Shown piece after piece: positions 38,492-49,671 of a stretch of DNA of 64,000 bases. Below the pieces are notes generated by a model. That model had not been told where the DNA came from. It ran no database searches and saw nothing but the letters and a program-made list of their open reading frames with translations. The DNA lies in contig JAKFYB010000014.1 in assembly GCA_021731085.1 (NCBI GenBank), positions 1 through 64,000 of the forward strand, in the 5' to 3' direction. This DNA is from Dehalococcoidia bacterium (GTDB lineage: Bacteria; Chloroflexota; Dehalococcoidia; DSTF01; JACRBR01). Made by a program: the position numbers and the translations under genes. Every line of letters begins with the position of its first letter. The first letter of the stretch is position 1.

Positions 38492-39679
38492 TTATTTGTC
38501 GAGGAGGGCTGCGACGCCGGGGAGCACGCGGCCTTCTAGGAACTCGAGCGAGGCGCCGCCGCCGGTGCTGACGTGGGCGAACTTGTCGGCGATGCCCATG
38601 CCCTGGACGAGGGCGACGGTCTCGCCGCCGCCGATCACGACGGTTGCCTGCGATGTGGCGAGGGCGGTCGCCAGGGCGCGCGAACCGCCGGCGAAGGCCT
38701 TCCATTCGAAGACGCCGAGGGGGCCGTTCCAGACGACAGTCCTGACACCGACGAGTTTCGCGATGTAGTCGGAGGCGGTGTTCGGGCCGACGTCGAGGAT
38801 CATCCAGCCGTCGGGTACTGCGGTGACGTTGAGGATGCGGGCCTCGGCGTCTTCGGCGAACTTGTCGGCGACGACGGCGTCCACGGGCAGTCCGAGGGTG
38901 ACGCCGCGACGGGCTGCTTCGGCAATGACGTCGCGCGCGGTGTCTAGCTGGTCGTCTTCGACGAGGGAGGCGCCGACGTCAACGCCCTGCGCTTTGAGAA
39001 AGGTGCTAGCCATGCCGCCGCCGATGAGGAGCACGGACACTTTCGACAGCAAATGTTGGAGCACGGCGATCTTCGACGAGATCTTCGCGCCACCGATGAT
39101 GGCGGCGACGGGCGGCTCAGGGTCTTCGACGACGCGGCCGAGATAGTCGATTTCCTTCTCCATCAGGAATCCGGCGACGGCAGGCAGGTGGTCGGCGACG
39201 CCTGCCGTCGATGCGTGAGCGCGGTGGGCGGTGCCGAAGGCGTCGTTCACAAAGACGTCGGCGAAGGACGCGAGTTTCTTCGCGAGGGCAGGGTCGTTCT
39301 TCTCCTCGCCCGGTTCGAAGCGGACGTTCTCGAGCATGCCGACGCCTCCGGCCTGGAGAGAGGCGACAGTGGCTTGGGCGGACGCCCCTACGACATCGGA
39401 AGCGCAGGGCACTTCCATGCCGAGCAGGTCTCCGAGTCGCCCGGCGACGGGGGCGAGGCGCGCGGATTCGACGACTTTGCCGTCCGGGCGGCCGAGATGC
39501 GAGACGAGGATGACGGTCGCGTTTTGCTCGCGGAGGTAGGCGATGGTCGGGAGGGCCGCCGTGATGCGGGTGTCGTCGATGATGTCGCCGGTCGCGTTGT
39601 CGATGGGGACGTTGAAATCAACGCGCACGAGCACGCGCTTGTCTTTTACATCGATGTCACGGATGGTCTTCTTGTTCAT
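38492..39679 (-). CDS. pgk: Phosphoglycerate kinase
   Basis: RVLVRVDFNVPIDN, VSHLGRPDGK, AAIIGGAKISSKIAVL, VIGGGETVALV. Confidence 0.98.
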   Translation of the reverse strand: MNKKTIRDIDVKDKRVLVRVDFNVPIDNATGDIIDDTRITAALPTIAYLREQNATVILVSHLGRPDGKVVESARLAPVAGRLGDLLGMEVPCASDVVGASAQATVASLQAGGVGMLENVRFEPGEEKNDPALAKKLASFADVFVNDAFGTAHRAHASTAGVADHLPAVAGFLMEKEIDYLGRVVEDPEPPVAAIIGGAKISSKIAVLQHLLSKVSVLLIGGGMASTFLKAQGVDVGASLVEDDQLDTARDVIAEAARRGVTLGLPVDAVVADKFAEDAEARILNVTAVPDGWMILDVGPNTASDYIAKLVGVRTVVWNGPLGVFEWKAFAGGSRALATALATSQATVVIGGGETVALVQGMGIADKFAHVSTGGGASLEFLEGRVLPGVAALLDK

Positions 39680-39687
39680 CGAAACTC

Positions 39688-40719
39688 CTACGCGTCACGC
39701 CGGACGAAAAACGCCGCCAGCGCCTCGATCTCCAAACGCCTCGACGGCTCCAATCGTAGTCCGTCGAGCGCGCGCAGTCCGTCCGTAACCCACCGCCCTG
39801 CCTCCGTGGTCGACGTCGCCCGCGCACCCGCCTCGGCAAGAAGCGCGACAGCTTCGTTCACCGCAGGTTCACTCATATCTCCACCGTAGATCGTGTCCAG
39901 CCGCTCTCGTACTGCGGCTGGCGCCCGCTCGAACGCCCATACGACCGGAAACGACCGCTTCTTCGATCGGATGTCGTCCGCGACCGGCTTACCGGTGACC
40001 GCGGCGTCGCCCCAGATGCCGAGCACGTCGTCCTGCACCTGGAAGCCCATCCCGAGTTTGCGCGCACATTCGCCGAGCGCTGCTGCGGTCGCGTTGTCGG
40101 CACCGCCGGCGATTGCGCCGATCTGCGCGGATGCGCCGAGCAGAGAAGCGGTCTTGCCGGCGATCATCGCCTCGTACTCGCCGAGCGAGACGCGGTGACG
40201 GGATTCGAACGAGATGTCGGCGTGTTGGCCCTCGCAGAGGACGATGCAGGCCTCGTTGAGGACGCGCGCGGCTTCGATGACGCGATCCGCGGGGACGCCC
40301 GCGTCGGTCATGTCGAGCAGCGTGCGCTGGGCGAGGACGAAGAGGCCATCGCCAGCGTTGATCGCGAGCGGAATGCCGAAGCGGCGCCAGAGTGTCTCGC
40401 GGCCGTGCCGGGTGTCGCTGGCATCCTCGATGTCGTCGTGGATGAGGGTGAAGTTGTGCAGCAGTTCGATCGCTGCGGCCGCGGACAGAGCGCGGGCGAT
40501 GTCACCGCCGACGGCCTCACAGGAGAGCAGGCAGAAGGCAGGACGCAGCATCTTGCCGCCCGGTGCATCAATGGCAGCACCGTGCGCGTCTTCCCAGCCG
40601 AGGTGGTAGCGCATGAGGGCGATATGCTCGATGCCGGGGCGATCGAGGGCGGCGCGCATCGCACCGAGCACGGGCTGGCGATAGCGCGAGAGGATGTCGT
40701 TGACGGCTGGCTCCACCAC
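39688..40719 (-). CDS. Polyprenyl synthetase (trans-isoprenyl diphosphate synthase)
   Basis: LIHDDIEDASDTRHGRETLW first Asp-rich motif, FQVQDDVLGIWGD second. Confidence 0.94.
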   Translation of the reverse strand: MVEPAVNDILSRYRQPVLGAMRAALDRPGIEHIALMRYHLGWEDAHGAAIDAPGGKMLRPAFCLLSCEAVGGDIARALSAAAAIELLHNFTLIHDDIEDASDTRHGRETLWRRFGIPLAINAGDGLFVLAQRTLLDMTDAGVPADRVIEAARVLNEACIVLCEGQHADISFESRHRVSLGEYEAMIAGKTASLLGASAQIGAIAGGADNATAAALGECARKLGMGFQVQDDVLGIWGDAAVTGKPVADDIRSKKRSFPVVWAFERAPAAVRERLDTIYGGDMSEPAVNEAVALLAEAGARATSTTEAGRWVTDGLRALDGLRLEPSRRLEIEALAAFFVRRDA

Positions 40720-40731
40720 GCAGCGAGTGTA

Positions 40732-41406
40732 TCAGCGGCCGATCGGTGAGAGTGTCGAAGGTCGCTGCGGGCGAAACCTCGCGATGTATCCGAGCTTCTG
40801 TCGCCGCCAGTCGAGCGACCGGAGACCAGCTCTCGCGCACAGTTCGCGAATAACTGGAAGGCGCACGTAGTCGGGATCGTTCATGGCCTCGCAGAACGAC
40901 GCTGTGCCAGCAGATCGCAAGATGCGTCCGATCTCGTTGACGGCGCCCGGTTGGTCTGGCACCTCGCCAAGCATTTCAACTACGAACGCCGCATCGAGCG
41001 CGCCGCTTCGGAACGGCAGATTCTCTGCGTCCCCGATGACCAACTCTGCGCGCGATCCGTGTTCGGCGAGGCGCTCGCGCAGTAACACCAGCATTTCGCG
41101 CTGAATGTCGAGACAGATCAGGCGGCCGGTCGGGCCGACGGCATCGACCGCGTGCGGTGTGAAGTAGCCGGGGCCGGGACCAATCTCCAGCGCCGTATCG
41201 CCGGGCTTCAGTCTGAACGCCCGCACTGTGCCAGCGGCGGACTGGATGAGGCCGCGCGCAGGGTTCAACAGCGCCGCAGCGTCCGACGCCGGAAAGACGG
41301 ACCTGTTGTTTCGTTCCGACAACCATGCCCGGACGGCGGCGACCAAACCGCCTACGGCCAGCAATCCGATGACGAGAGTGAGTCTTCTCATACGCAATCG
41401 TCGCAC
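40732..41406 (-). CDS. Class I SAM-dependent methyltransferase, membrane-anchored
   Basis: ALEIGPGPGYFTPHAVDAVGPTGRLICLDIQREML; N-terminal hydrophobic segment. Confidence 0.87.
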   Translation of the reverse strand: MRRLRMRRLTLVIGLLAVGGLVAAVRAWLSERNNRSVFPASDAAALLNPARGLIQSAAGTVRAFRLKPGDTALEIGPGPGYFTPHAVDAVGPTGRLICLDIQREMLVLLRERLAEHGSRAELVIGDAENLPFRSGALDAAFVVEMLGEVPDQPGAVNEIGRILRSAGTASFCEAMNDPDYVRLPVIRELCARAGLRSLDWRRQKLGYIARFRPQRPSTLSPIGR

Positions 41407-41455
41407 AAGAACACGTATGCCTGCACGACGCCTGTGTATGCGAAAAGCGCAGCTG

Positions 41456-42064
41456 CTACAGAGGGCGACCCAGGATGCCCTCGATGGCTTCGGCGGTCAC
41501 GGCGCCGTCGCGGACTATGCGCACCGTGCCTTCTTCGCTGCAATCGACGATGGTCGACGGGCTACCCCACGCTTCGACTGGCGCATCGACGATGAGGTTG
41601 ACGCGCTCGCCGATCTGTGCCTCGACCTCGACGGCCGTGTGACACTCCGGCTGGCCGGAGAGGTTGGCGCTTGTGCCCGTGATCACGCCGACTTCACGGC
41701 AGAGCTTCTGAAGCGGCGCGTCGTCAGGCATGCGGATGGCAACGGTTGTGCCTCCTGCGGCTGCTCGCGAAGAAAACGAAGACTTCTTCTGGACGACGAT
41801 CGCGATGGCACCCGGCCAGAAGGCGTTCGCGAGGGCGCGCGCTGCGTCGTTGAAGTCGCCGATGGTTTCCGCCTGTTCGAGCGATGCTACGAACAGAGGC
41901 AACGCCTGCCGCGGGTCGCGCTCCTTGATCGCATACACGGTCTCGACGGCGCCGCCGTCGATGGCGAGCGCGCAGAGGCCGTAGACGGTATCGGTCGGCA
42001 GGGCGACGACGCCGCCCGACTGCAGAACTTCGGCGGCGTCTTCATAGGTTGCCTTCGTGAGCAC
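41456..42064 (-). CDS. L-threonylcarbamoyladenylate synthase (TsaC/Sua5/YciO)
   Basis: GGVVALPTDTVYGLCALA, ITGTSANLSGQPE. Confidence 0.92.
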   Translation of the reverse strand: MLTKATYEDAAEVLQSGGVVALPTDTVYGLCALAIDGGAVETVYAIKERDPRQALPLFVASLEQAETIGDFNDAARALANAFWPGAIAIVVQKKSSFSSRAAAGGTTVAIRMPDDAPLQKLCREVGVITGTSANLSGQPECHTAVEVEAQIGERVNLIVDAPVEAWGSPSTIVDCSEEGTVRIVRDGAVTAEAIEGILGRPL

Positions 42065-42121
42065 GTTCCTCCTCTATGGTTGCGGCTGGTTAGGTTTTGG
42101 GCTGTGTGTGGTGATGAATCG

Positions 42122-42958
42122 TCATCGCACCGCTGTCGCCTCTTCCGTCCGAACCGGCGGCACTTCGATCGCGTCCATCGCTTGAATTTCGAGTTCGATC
42201 CGGGCAAGGGTATCGCGCAGGTGCTTTCGAGACACGCGCGATCCACTGAAGCGGCTGTTGTAGCTGAAGGGGTTATCGAGATCTTCGATGAGGAAGAGGA
42301 TATAGAGGAGCAAGAACGTGACGGCGCCGAACAAGAACAGCGACTCGTAGTACGGAGTCACGTCGGTCAACAGAAATGCGAGGATTAGGAGACCTGTGGC
42401 GATCTGCGCGATCGTGTAGCCGGCCTTTACGAATTCCGTGTCGCGGATTGTGTCGATGCGGAGGACGGCGCGGCGAAGCAGATTCTGCTCCTGCTTCAGG
42501 CGCACGATGAAGTTCGGCTGCATCAGCGGCTCGAACGCGATGAAGAACGTCCCGAGGCCCGCGATCCTGCCGAGAAACGTGTTCGTGCGCTCTTCTTTGG
42601 CCAACCAATCGAGCATCGAGCCCATCAAGTCGTGCAAGTACACGAGGAATTCGCGCGCGATCGGCGCGCGCTTGCTCTCGAACATCGCGCGAGAGTCGTC
42701 GGCCATCGTTTCGATGATGGCGGCAATTTCGCCGGGCAAGCGCTCGCTCTCTTTGTAGTCGGAAAGCGTCCCCGCGATCAGAAATCCGAGTAGAAAGACG
42801 GTCGCGGCGATGAGGCTCGTGAGGATGGAGCCGAGGGCAATTGGTTCCCAACCGAGCTGATGCATGGTGAGTTTCGCGACAAGGAACACGACAACGAACG
42901 GCATGACCTTGAGCGCCAGGAACCACTTGGACGCAACGATCCGATCCACGATGTCCAT
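42122..42958 (-). CDS. Integral membrane protein, possibly bestrophin-like (DUF4239)
   Basis: Several TM segments; FLIAGTLSDYKESERLPGEIAAIIETMADD; family call tentative. Confidence 0.6.
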   Translation of the reverse strand: MDIVDRIVASKWFLALKVMPFVVVFLVAKLTMHQLGWEPIALGSILTSLIAATVFLLGFLIAGTLSDYKESERLPGEIAAIIETMADDSRAMFESKRAPIAREFLVYLHDLMGSMLDWLAKEERTNTFLGRIAGLGTFFIAFEPLMQPNFIVRLKQEQNLLRRAVLRIDTIRDTEFVKAGYTIAQIATGLLILAFLLTDVTPYYESLFLFGAVTFLLLYILFLIEDLDNPFSYNSRFSGSRVSRKHLRDTLARIELEIQAMDAIEVPPVRTEEATAVR

Positions 42959-43164
42959 CAACTGAGCCTCCAGCCAAAATCGGGACTCCGACGCGGTGAG
43001 TGCCGGTCGTGCGAGAAGTTGCATGCCGCGACGCGCTCAGGGCGCGAAATGGTATTAACTTCTTAGCAGATAGTTGCCCCGCCCCTGTACCCCTCGTAAA
43101 CTGCCTTCATCGGTCGCTAATTTGCCCAACGCAACCGGCTAACCATCTCTCAGCAGGATACGAC

Positions 43165-44826
43165 ATGCCTGATTCGCCTTCCTCCCGCCGGGTCACCGCC
43201 TCGGGCGATGCTGAGGTTTCGACGTACCTTGAGATCGCGCGCGAAAAGGCCGGTGAGGGGCCCTCAGACGCTCCACCGACAGTGCCCGTGCAACCGGAGA
43301 CTGTCGTCGTGATCGACTTCGGCTCGCAGTTCTCGATGCTGATCGCGCGGCGGATTCGCGAGTGCTCAGTGTTTTGCGAGGTGATCTCGCCTGATTCGAC
43401 GTGGGCTGACGTCGAGAAGCTGAAGCCGCGCGGGGTGATCCTGTCCGGCGGGCCGGCGAGCGTGTACGAACACGGGGCGCCGCTGACGCCGACCTGGGTC
43501 TTCGAGAAGAATCTTCCCGTGCTGGGCATCTGCTACGGCATGCAGGCGCTGGCGCACCAACTCGGCGGCAAAGTTTCACCGTCGGACCATCGCGAGTACG
43601 GGCATGCCGTCGTGCAGCAGGGTGATATCGAGTCGCCGCTGTTCACCGGGCTGCCGACGTCGTTTCCGGTGTGGATGTCGCACGGCGACCGCATAACACA
43701 ACTGCCACCGGGGTTCACGTCGGTGGCGTACAGCGACAACTCCCCGTACGCGGCGATGACGGATGGCGGGAGCAAATACGCGATCCAGTTTCACCCGGAG
43801 GTCGTGCACACGCCGCACGGCAAGCAGATCATCGAGAACTTCCTGCACAAGATTTGCGGCTGCAAGGGTGACTGGACGCCGGGCAACTTCATCGCCGACA
43901 GCATCAACCGCATCCGCGCGGAGGTAGGTGACGGTCGCATCATCTGCGCGCTCTCCGGCGGCGTCGATTCTGCCGTCGCGGCGACGATGATCCACAAGGC
44001 GGTGGGCGACCAGCTCACGTGCATCTTTGTCGACAACGGCTTCATGCGGCGGGAGGAGCCGGAGCGCGTCGTCGAGGTCTTTCAGCGCAACATGGAGATC
44101 CCGCTCGTGCACGTCGATGCGGCGGAGCGCTTTCTGACGCAACTCAAGGGCGTCATCGATCCCGAGCAGAAGCGGCGCATCGTCGGCGAGACGTTCATCC
44201 GCGTGTTCGAGCAGGAAGCGGACAAGATCGGGAAGGTCGATTTCATCGCGCAGGGTACGACGTATCCGGACGTGATCGAGTCGGCGACGGGCCACGGCAC
44301 GGCGGTGAAGATCAAGACGCACCACAACGTCGGCGGCCTGCCGAAGGAGATGACGTTCGCGGTTGTCGAACCGCTGCGGTACCTGTTCAAGGACGAAGTG
44401 CGGCAGGTGGGAAGTGCCCTTGGCCTTCCTGACGAGATGGTGTTTCGGCAGCCGTTCCCCGGGCCGGGGCTGTCGATTCGGATTATCGGCGAAGTGACGG
44501 CTGAGCGTGTCGCTGTGCTGCAGGCGGCGGACTGGATCGTGATGTCGGAGATTAAGAACGCAAAGCTCTACGGCGACCTGTGGCAGTCGTTCGCGGTGCT
44601 TACGGACACGCGCAGTGTTGGCGTTATGGGCGACTTCCGCACGTACGGCCATGTCGTCGCGCTGCGGGCGGTGACGGCTGAGGACGCGATGACGGCGGAC
44701 TGGGCGCGGTTACCGTACGAGGTGCTGGCGCGCATCAGCAGCCGCATCGTGAATGAAGTGCCGGGCGTGAACCGCGTCGTCTACGACATCACGTCGAAGC
44801 CGCCGGGAACGATCGAATGGGAATAG
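43165..44826 (+). CDS. guaA: GMP synthase (glutamine-hydrolysing)
   Basis: [70 protein letters not shown]. Confidence 0.98.
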   Translation: MPDSPSSRRVTASGDAEVSTYLEIAREKAGEGPSDAPPTVPVQPETVVVIDFGSQFSMLIARRIRECSVFCEVISPDSTWADVEKLKPRGVILSGGPASVYEHGAPLTPTWVFEKNLPVLGICYGMQALAHQLGGKVSPSDHREYGHAVVQQGDIESPLFTGLPTSFPVWMSHGDRITQLPPGFTSVAYSDNSPYAAMTDGGSKYAIQFHPEVVHTPHGKQIIENFLHKICGCKGDWTPGNFIADSINRIRAEVGDGRIICALSGGVDSAVAATMIHKAVGDQLTCIFVDNGFMRREEPERVVEVFQRNMEIPLVHVDAAERFLTQLKGVIDPEQKRRIVGETFIRVFEQEADKIGKVDFIAQGTTYPDVIESATGHGTAVKIKTHHNVGGLPKEMTFAVVEPLRYLFKDEVRQVGSALGLPDEMVFRQPFPGPGLSIRIIGEVTAERVAVLQAADWIVMSEIKNAKLYGDLWQSFAVLTDTRSVGVMGDFRTYGHVVALRAVTAEDAMTADWARLPYEVLARISSRIVNEVPGVNRVVYDITSKPPGTIEWE

Positions 44827-44883
44827 GAAGTCGGAAGTCAGATGTCGGATCGCAGTAGCGGCGGAGCTTTAGCTCCGCTTCAG
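44827..44883 (+). repeat. AGTCGGAAGTC simple repeat plus GCGGAGCTTTAGCTCCGC palindrome
   Basis: gaagtcggaagtcagatgtcggat...gtagcggcggagctttagctccgcttcagt. Confidence 0.6.
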
Positions 44884-44910
44884 TGTTCCTGACAGATCGA
44901 ATGGCTGGGC

Positions 44911-46224
44911 ATGGCAACCAACGTACTTCTTATAGGTTCTGGCGGACGCGAGCATGCGATCGCCTGGAAGCTGCGGCAGTCGCCACTGCTTGGCGAGCTT
45001 ACGATTGCGCCGGGGAATGCTGGTGTCGGTCAGATCGCTGACTTGGCAGAGCTTTCGGTGCCGAACGCGCATGCTTCGGATGCGGAGGCGGCCGCCTTTG
45101 GGGATGCTGTGATCGCGATTGCGCGCGAACGGCGGGCTGACTTCGTGATCGTGGCGCAGGATGATCCGCTGGCACTGGGGTTGGTGGACATGCTGGAGGC
45201 GGCGGGGATCAGGGCCTTCGGGCCGACGAAAGCTGCCGCGCAGATCGAGGCTTCGAAGGCGTTCGCGAAGGACCTGATGCGGCGTCACCGTATCCCGATG
45301 AGCGAGTCGGCGCGGTTCGATGACTTCGAGGCGGCGCGCGCGTACATCGAATCGCGGGCGTGCGATGTTGTCGTGAAGGCGGACGGATTGTTCGTCGGCA
45401 AAGGTACGGTGGTGCCGGGTTCGCGCGCGGAAGCGATCGACGTGCTGCGGTCGATACTCGTCGAAGGCGAAATGGGCGCGGCAGGACGGACGGTTGTGAT
45501 CGAGGACATGCTGTCGGGGCCGGAGACGTCGGCGATGGCATTTACGGACGGCGAGACGGTCGTACACATGCCTTTCTCGTGCGACCACAAGGCGATTTTC
45601 GACGGCAACCGTGGGCCGAATACCGGCGGCATGGGCGTATACAGCCCGCCTGGCTGGCTTACGCCGACGGACGCCGACTTCATCCGCAAGAAAGTGACAG
45701 AGGAGGCGGTGCGGGCGATGGCGGCGGACGGCGTGCTGTTTCGCGGAATCCTATATCCGGGCCTGTTCGTTACAGCTGACGGGCCGCGGGTGATCGAATT
45801 CAATGCGCGGTTCGGTGATCCGGAGGCGGAGTGTCTGCTACCGCTGCTCGAAAGCGATCTGCTGGAGATCATGCTCGCCTGCACGGACGGGACGCTCGAC
45901 CGCGTCGATGTGCGATGGTCGGATCAGGCGTCAGTCACGGTGATGGTGGCGTCGGGCGGGTATCCGGGGCCATACGAGCGCGGCAAGCGCATCGATGGGT
46001 TAGACGCGGTCGATTCAGACGTTGTCGTGTTTCACGCGGGCACCAAGCGCGGCGATGACGGTAGCTTCCTTACGAACGGAGGACGTGTGCTTGGGATCGC
46101 TGCACTGGCTCCGACGATGGAGGCGGCGCGCGCGAAGGCATACGCCAACGTCAAGCGCATTCGGTTCGACGGGATGCAATACCGGACGGACATCGGCGCA
46201 AGTGCGGCGGCGGTGACAGCGTGA
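44911..46224 (+). CDS. purD: Phosphoribosylamine-glycine ligase
   Basis: VLLIGSGGREHAIAWKL, NRGPNTGGMGVYSPP, VIEFNARFGDPEAECLLPLL. Confidence 0.97.
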   Translation: MATNVLLIGSGGREHAIAWKLRQSPLLGELTIAPGNAGVGQIADLAELSVPNAHASDAEAAAFGDAVIAIARERRADFVIVAQDDPLALGLVDMLEAAGIRAFGPTKAAAQIEASKAFAKDLMRRHRIPMSESARFDDFEAARAYIESRACDVVVKADGLFVGKGTVVPGSRAEAIDVLRSILVEGEMGAAGRTVVIEDMLSGPETSAMAFTDGETVVHMPFSCDHKAIFDGNRGPNTGGMGVYSPPGWLTPTDADFIRKKVTEEAVRAMAADGVLFRGILYPGLFVTADGPRVIEFNARFGDPEAECLLPLLESDLLEIMLACTDGTLDRVDVRWSDQASVTVMVASGGYPGPYERGKRIDGLDAVDSDVVVFHAGTKRGDDGSFLTNGGRVLGIAALAPTMEAARAKAYANVKRIRFDGMQYRTDIGASAAAVTA

Positions 46225-47360
46225 CGCTACCGACCGTGGGCATCGTGGGCGCGGGGCAGCTCGCGCGGATGATGTACCAGGCCGCGATCCCCCTCGAAAT
46301 CCCTGTGCGGCTTCTCGCTGTACGAGACGAGGACGGCGCGGCGCTCATCGCCCGCGACGTGATGATCGGCCAGGCTGACTCGCTCGACGACCTGCGCGCG
46401 TTTGCGGCCACATGCGACATCGTCACCTTCGACCACGAACTCGTGGAGCCCGAACACCTGCGCACGCTGGAGAGCGAAGGCGTTGTGCTGAGACCCGGTG
46501 CGATGACGGCGTCCGTCGTCGTCGACAAGCGTGACCAGCGTGCCGCCATGCAGCGGATCGGCGCGCCGACGCCGGCGCATCGCGAGGTCGCGACGACGGA
46601 CGAAATCGCGGCGTTCGCGCGCGAGCACGGATGGCCGATTGTACTGAAGGCGGCGCGCGGGGGTTACGACGGGCGGGGCGTGTGGATATGCGCCGACGTT
46701 ACGTCAGCGGGCGACGTGTTCGCGCTGATGCAAGGGCGACCACTGCTGGTGGAGGCATTCGTGCGGATCGAGAGCGAGTTTGCGGTGCAGGTGGCGCGAC
46801 GCCCGGCCGGCGAGATGGTTGCGTACCCCGCTGTCGACACGGTGCAGCGGGACGGCGCATTTCACGAGAGCATCGCGCCGTCGTCAGTCCCGCACGCGCG
46901 TGCGCAAGAAGCTGCGGCCATCGCCATGCGGATAGCCGACGCGATCGGCTGCGTCGGGATGCTTGCGGTGGAGTTTTTCCTCGCGGACGGCCATCTGCTT
47001 ACGAACGAGCTTGCGGCGCGACCACACAATAGTGCGCACTATACGATCGAGGGCTGCGTGACCTCGCAGTTCGAGAACCATATGCGGGCCGTCAGCGATC
47101 TGCCACTCGGTTCGACTGCGCTCACTGCGCCATTCGTCGCGACAGTCAATGCATTCGGACCGAAGGATGGGTCTGATCCTGCCGATACACTTGCGGATGC
47201 GCTGTCGGTCGAAGGAGCGCACGTGCACCTCTACGGCAAGCCGCCGCGCTCGGGCCGAAAGCTCGGGCATGTGACGGTGACGGGAGAGGATCGAGGCGAC
47301 GTGTTGAATCGAGCGCGAACGGCCGCGAACATCCTGATGCGCGGACAAGGAGCGACGTAA
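46221..47360 (+). CDS. purK: N5-carboxyaminoimidazole ribonucleotide synthase
   Basis: [49 protein letters not shown]. Confidence 0.97.
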   Translation: MTLPTVGIVGAGQLARMMYQAAIPLEIPVRLLAVRDEDGAALIARDVMIGQADSLDDLRAFAATCDIVTFDHELVEPEHLRTLESEGVVLRPGAMTASVVVDKRDQRAAMQRIGAPTPAHREVATTDEIAAFAREHGWPIVLKAARGGYDGRGVWICADVTSAGDVFALMQGRPLLVEAFVRIESEFAVQVARRPAGEMVAYPAVDTVQRDGAFHESIAPSSVPHARAQEAAAIAMRIADAIGCVGMLAVEFFLADGHLLTNELAARPHNSAHYTIEGCVTSQFENHMRAVSDLPLGSTALTAPFVATVNAFGPKDGSDPADTLADALSVEGAHVHLYGKPPRSGRKLGHVTVTGEDRGDVLNRARTAANILMRGQGAT

Positions 47361-47869
47361 TGGCCACTCAAACCAAGGCGAAGCCCGTCGTCGGCGTCAT
47401 CATGGGCAGTGACAGCGACCTTCCGGTCATGCAGGCCGCTGCCGACGTGCTGACCGAGTTCGGCGTTGCGCACGAGGTACGCGTCGTCTCCGCGCACCGC
47501 ACGCCGGACGAAATGCTGGCGTACGCACACGGAGCGGCCGGTCGCGGGCTGCGGGTGATCATCGCCGGGGCTGGCGGGGCGGCGCATCTGCCAGGCATGG
47601 TGGCGTCAGCGACGACGTTGCCCGTGATCGGCGTGCCAGTGCCGTTGCTGCACCTGTCGGGGTTGGACTCGCTGCTGTCGATCGTGCAGATGCCGGCGGG
47701 CGTTCCAGTCGCGACGATGTCGATCGGTGGCGCGAAGAACGCGGGGTTGTTGGCTGTGCGGATTCTTGCGTCTGGCGACGCGGCGCTGCGGAAGAAGCTC
47801 GAGCGCTACGCGCGTGAGATGGCTGCCACAGTAAAGGCGAAGGACGAAGCCATTCAGCGCAGCGGTTGA
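47360..47869 (+). CDS. purE: N5-carboxyaminoimidazole ribonucleotide mutase
   Basis: [44 protein letters not shown]. Confidence 0.98.
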   Translation: MATQTKAKPVVGVIMGSDSDLPVMQAAADVLTEFGVAHEVRVVSAHRTPDEMLAYAHGAAGRGLRVIIAGAGGAAHLPGMVASATTLPVIGVPVPLLHLSGLDSLLSIVQMPAGVPVATMSIGGAKNAGLLAVRILASGDAALRKKLERYAREMAATVKAKDEAIQRSG

Positions 47870-47881
47870 CCTCCCACCTCT

Positions 47882-47911
47882 GGCACCAGCCGCGTCTGCG
47901 GCGCTAGTGCC
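47882..47911 (+). terminator. Hairpin downstream of purE, probable terminator
   Basis: GGCAC-CA-GCCGC-GTCT-GCGGC-GCTA-GTGCC followed by TTTG. Confidence 0.5.
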
Positions 47912-48276
47912 TTTGACTGGCCCTCGCACAGTTACCGCATGTCACTAGCCCTGCACCGACGGGCTTGAACTGGGCGGGCCGACCTCGCAATGGTCGTAGA
48001 GGGATCTTGCGGACCGGGCTTCCATCCCCATCATCCTCGTGAAGCCTCGCCGCCGGTGCACTTCCGTCCAGAAGCGTGACTTGCAGCCTGTTGCGCTTTG
48101 TTGTGTAGCTCACGGCGGCGAGCTTAGCCGGAGGCATGGCGAAGAAGGCAACCTTGGCTCGGTCGGGCGATTCGTCGGTAGGCGTCCCTTTGGTTAGACT
48201 GCGGCGTGAACCCCAATTCGACCTCATTTCAGGCGCCACGTCAGCCAAAGGCAGGCACTACAGCGACGTACGCGTC

Positions 48277-48345
48277 CGGGCGCGGCAAGCAGCGCCTCTA
48301 CATCGCGGCACCCCAACGCGGGCGCAGCAGGCTGCGCCCCTACAC
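48277..48345 (+). repeat. Two GGGCGC(G/A)GCAxGCxGCGCC(C/T)CTAC palindromic repeats
   Basis: cgggcgcggcaagcagcgcctctac (48277 on) and acgcgggcgcagcaggctgcgcccctac (48316 on). Confidence 0.75.
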
Positions 48346-48360
48346 GACGATGGTGGTTTC

Positions 48361-49653
48361 ATGATCGAGCGGTATTCGCGGCCGGCGATGGCGAAGATTT
48401 GGACCGAAGAGGGGAAACTCGACCGGTGGTTGCAGGTTGAGATCGCTGTTGTCGATGCGTGGGCGGATGTGGGTCGCGTGCCGCGCGAGGATGCGGAGAA
48501 GATTCATGGCGCGAAGTACGTACTCGATGATGTGATGCGGTACCAGGCCGAGACGCATCACGATGTGACGGCGTTCTTGAAGTCGGTCGCAGACTCGCTA
48601 GGGCCGGAGGGGCGCTGGGTGCATCTGGGGCTGACCTCGCAGGATGTATGGGACACGGCGACGGCGCTGCAACTGCGCGACGCGGCGACCATCCTCGACG
48701 AAGATCTCGCGGCGCTGCGGGAGGTGCTCGAACGGCGGGCGCTGGAGTTCAAGGACACGCTCTGCATCGGACGCACACACGGCGTTCACGCGGAGCCGAC
48801 GACGTTCGGGCTGAAACTTTCGGGCTGGGTAAGCGAGATTCGCCGGTCGCAGGGGCGGTTGGCCGAGGCGAAGGCACAGATCTCGTTCGGGAAGATCAGC
48901 GGCGCGGTGGGCACGCACGCGACGGTGCCGCCGGATGTCGAAGAAAAGGTGTGCATGCACCTGGGCCTGCTGCCGGAGCCCGTGAGCACGCAGGTCGTTC
49001 CGCGCGACCGGCACGCGTACTTCATCGCGACGCTGGCGCTGATCGCGTCCGGTCTGGAGCGCATGGCGCAGGAGATCCGGCATCTCCAGCGCACAGAGGT
49101 GCTTGAGGCGGAGGAGCCGTTTGCGGAGGGGCAGACGGGCTCGAGCGCGATGCCGCACAAGCGAAATCCGGAGCTGTGCGAGCGCATATGCGGGCTGGCG
49201 CGGGTGATCCGGGGCAATGCGCTGACCTCTTTCGAGAACGTAGCACTGTGGCACGAGCGCGACATCTCGCACTCGTCGACGGAGCGCATCACGTTCCCCG
49301 ACGCGACGATCCTGCTCGACTACATCACGGACATGTTCACGGGGATCATGTCGGGCCTGAATGTGTACCCGGAGCGGATGCGTGAGAATCTCGAGATCAC
49401 GCAGGGGCTGGTGTTTTCGCAGCGTGTGCTGCTGGCGCTGATCGAAACGGGGCTGTCGCGGCAGGATGCGTACGCGATCGTGCAGCGGAACTCGATGCAG
49501 GCCTGGAAAGCGCGCACGCCGTTCCGCGGACTGCTCGATGCTGATCCCGATGTGACATCGCGCCTGGATGCGGCGACCCTCGATGCAATCTTCGACTACG
49601 GCGTCTACATGCAACATGTCGATGCGAGCTTTCGGCGGCTGGGGCTTCTGTAG
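48361..49653 (+). CDS. purB: Adenylosuccinate lyase
   Basis: MIERYSRPAMAKIWTEEGKLDRWL, GLTSQDVWDTA, CIGRTHGVHAEPTTFGLK, GQTGSSAMPHKRNPELCE. Confidence 0.97.
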   Translation: MIERYSRPAMAKIWTEEGKLDRWLQVEIAVVDAWADVGRVPREDAEKIHGAKYVLDDVMRYQAETHHDVTAFLKSVADSLGPEGRWVHLGLTSQDVWDTATALQLRDAATILDEDLAALREVLERRALEFKDTLCIGRTHGVHAEPTTFGLKLSGWVSEIRRSQGRLAEAKAQISFGKISGAVGTHATVPPDVEEKVCMHLGLLPEPVSTQVVPRDRHAYFIATLALIASGLERMAQEIRHLQRTEVLEAEEPFAEGQTGSSAMPHKRNPELCERICGLARVIRGNALTSFENVALWHERDISHSSTERITFPDATILLDYITDMFTGIMSGLNVYPERMRENLEITQGLVFSQRVLLALIETGLSRQDAYAIVQRNSMQAWKARTPFRGLLDADPDVTSRLDAATLDAIFDYGVYMQHVDASFRRLGLL

Positions 49654-49671
49654 CGCCATGGACGGTGACCA

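Noticed and set aside
41228-42388. 386-aa plus-strand ORF over the TsaC-like and membrane protein genes
   Set aside because: Spans two well-supported minus genes and the gap between them; no family motifs
43576-44652. 358-aa minus-strand ORF antisense to guaA
   Set aside because: guaA is unambiguous on the other strand; Arg/Val/Asp-rich shadow translation
48598-49659. 353-aa minus-strand ORF antisense to purB
   Set aside because: Shadow ORF; purB motifs are clear on the plus strand
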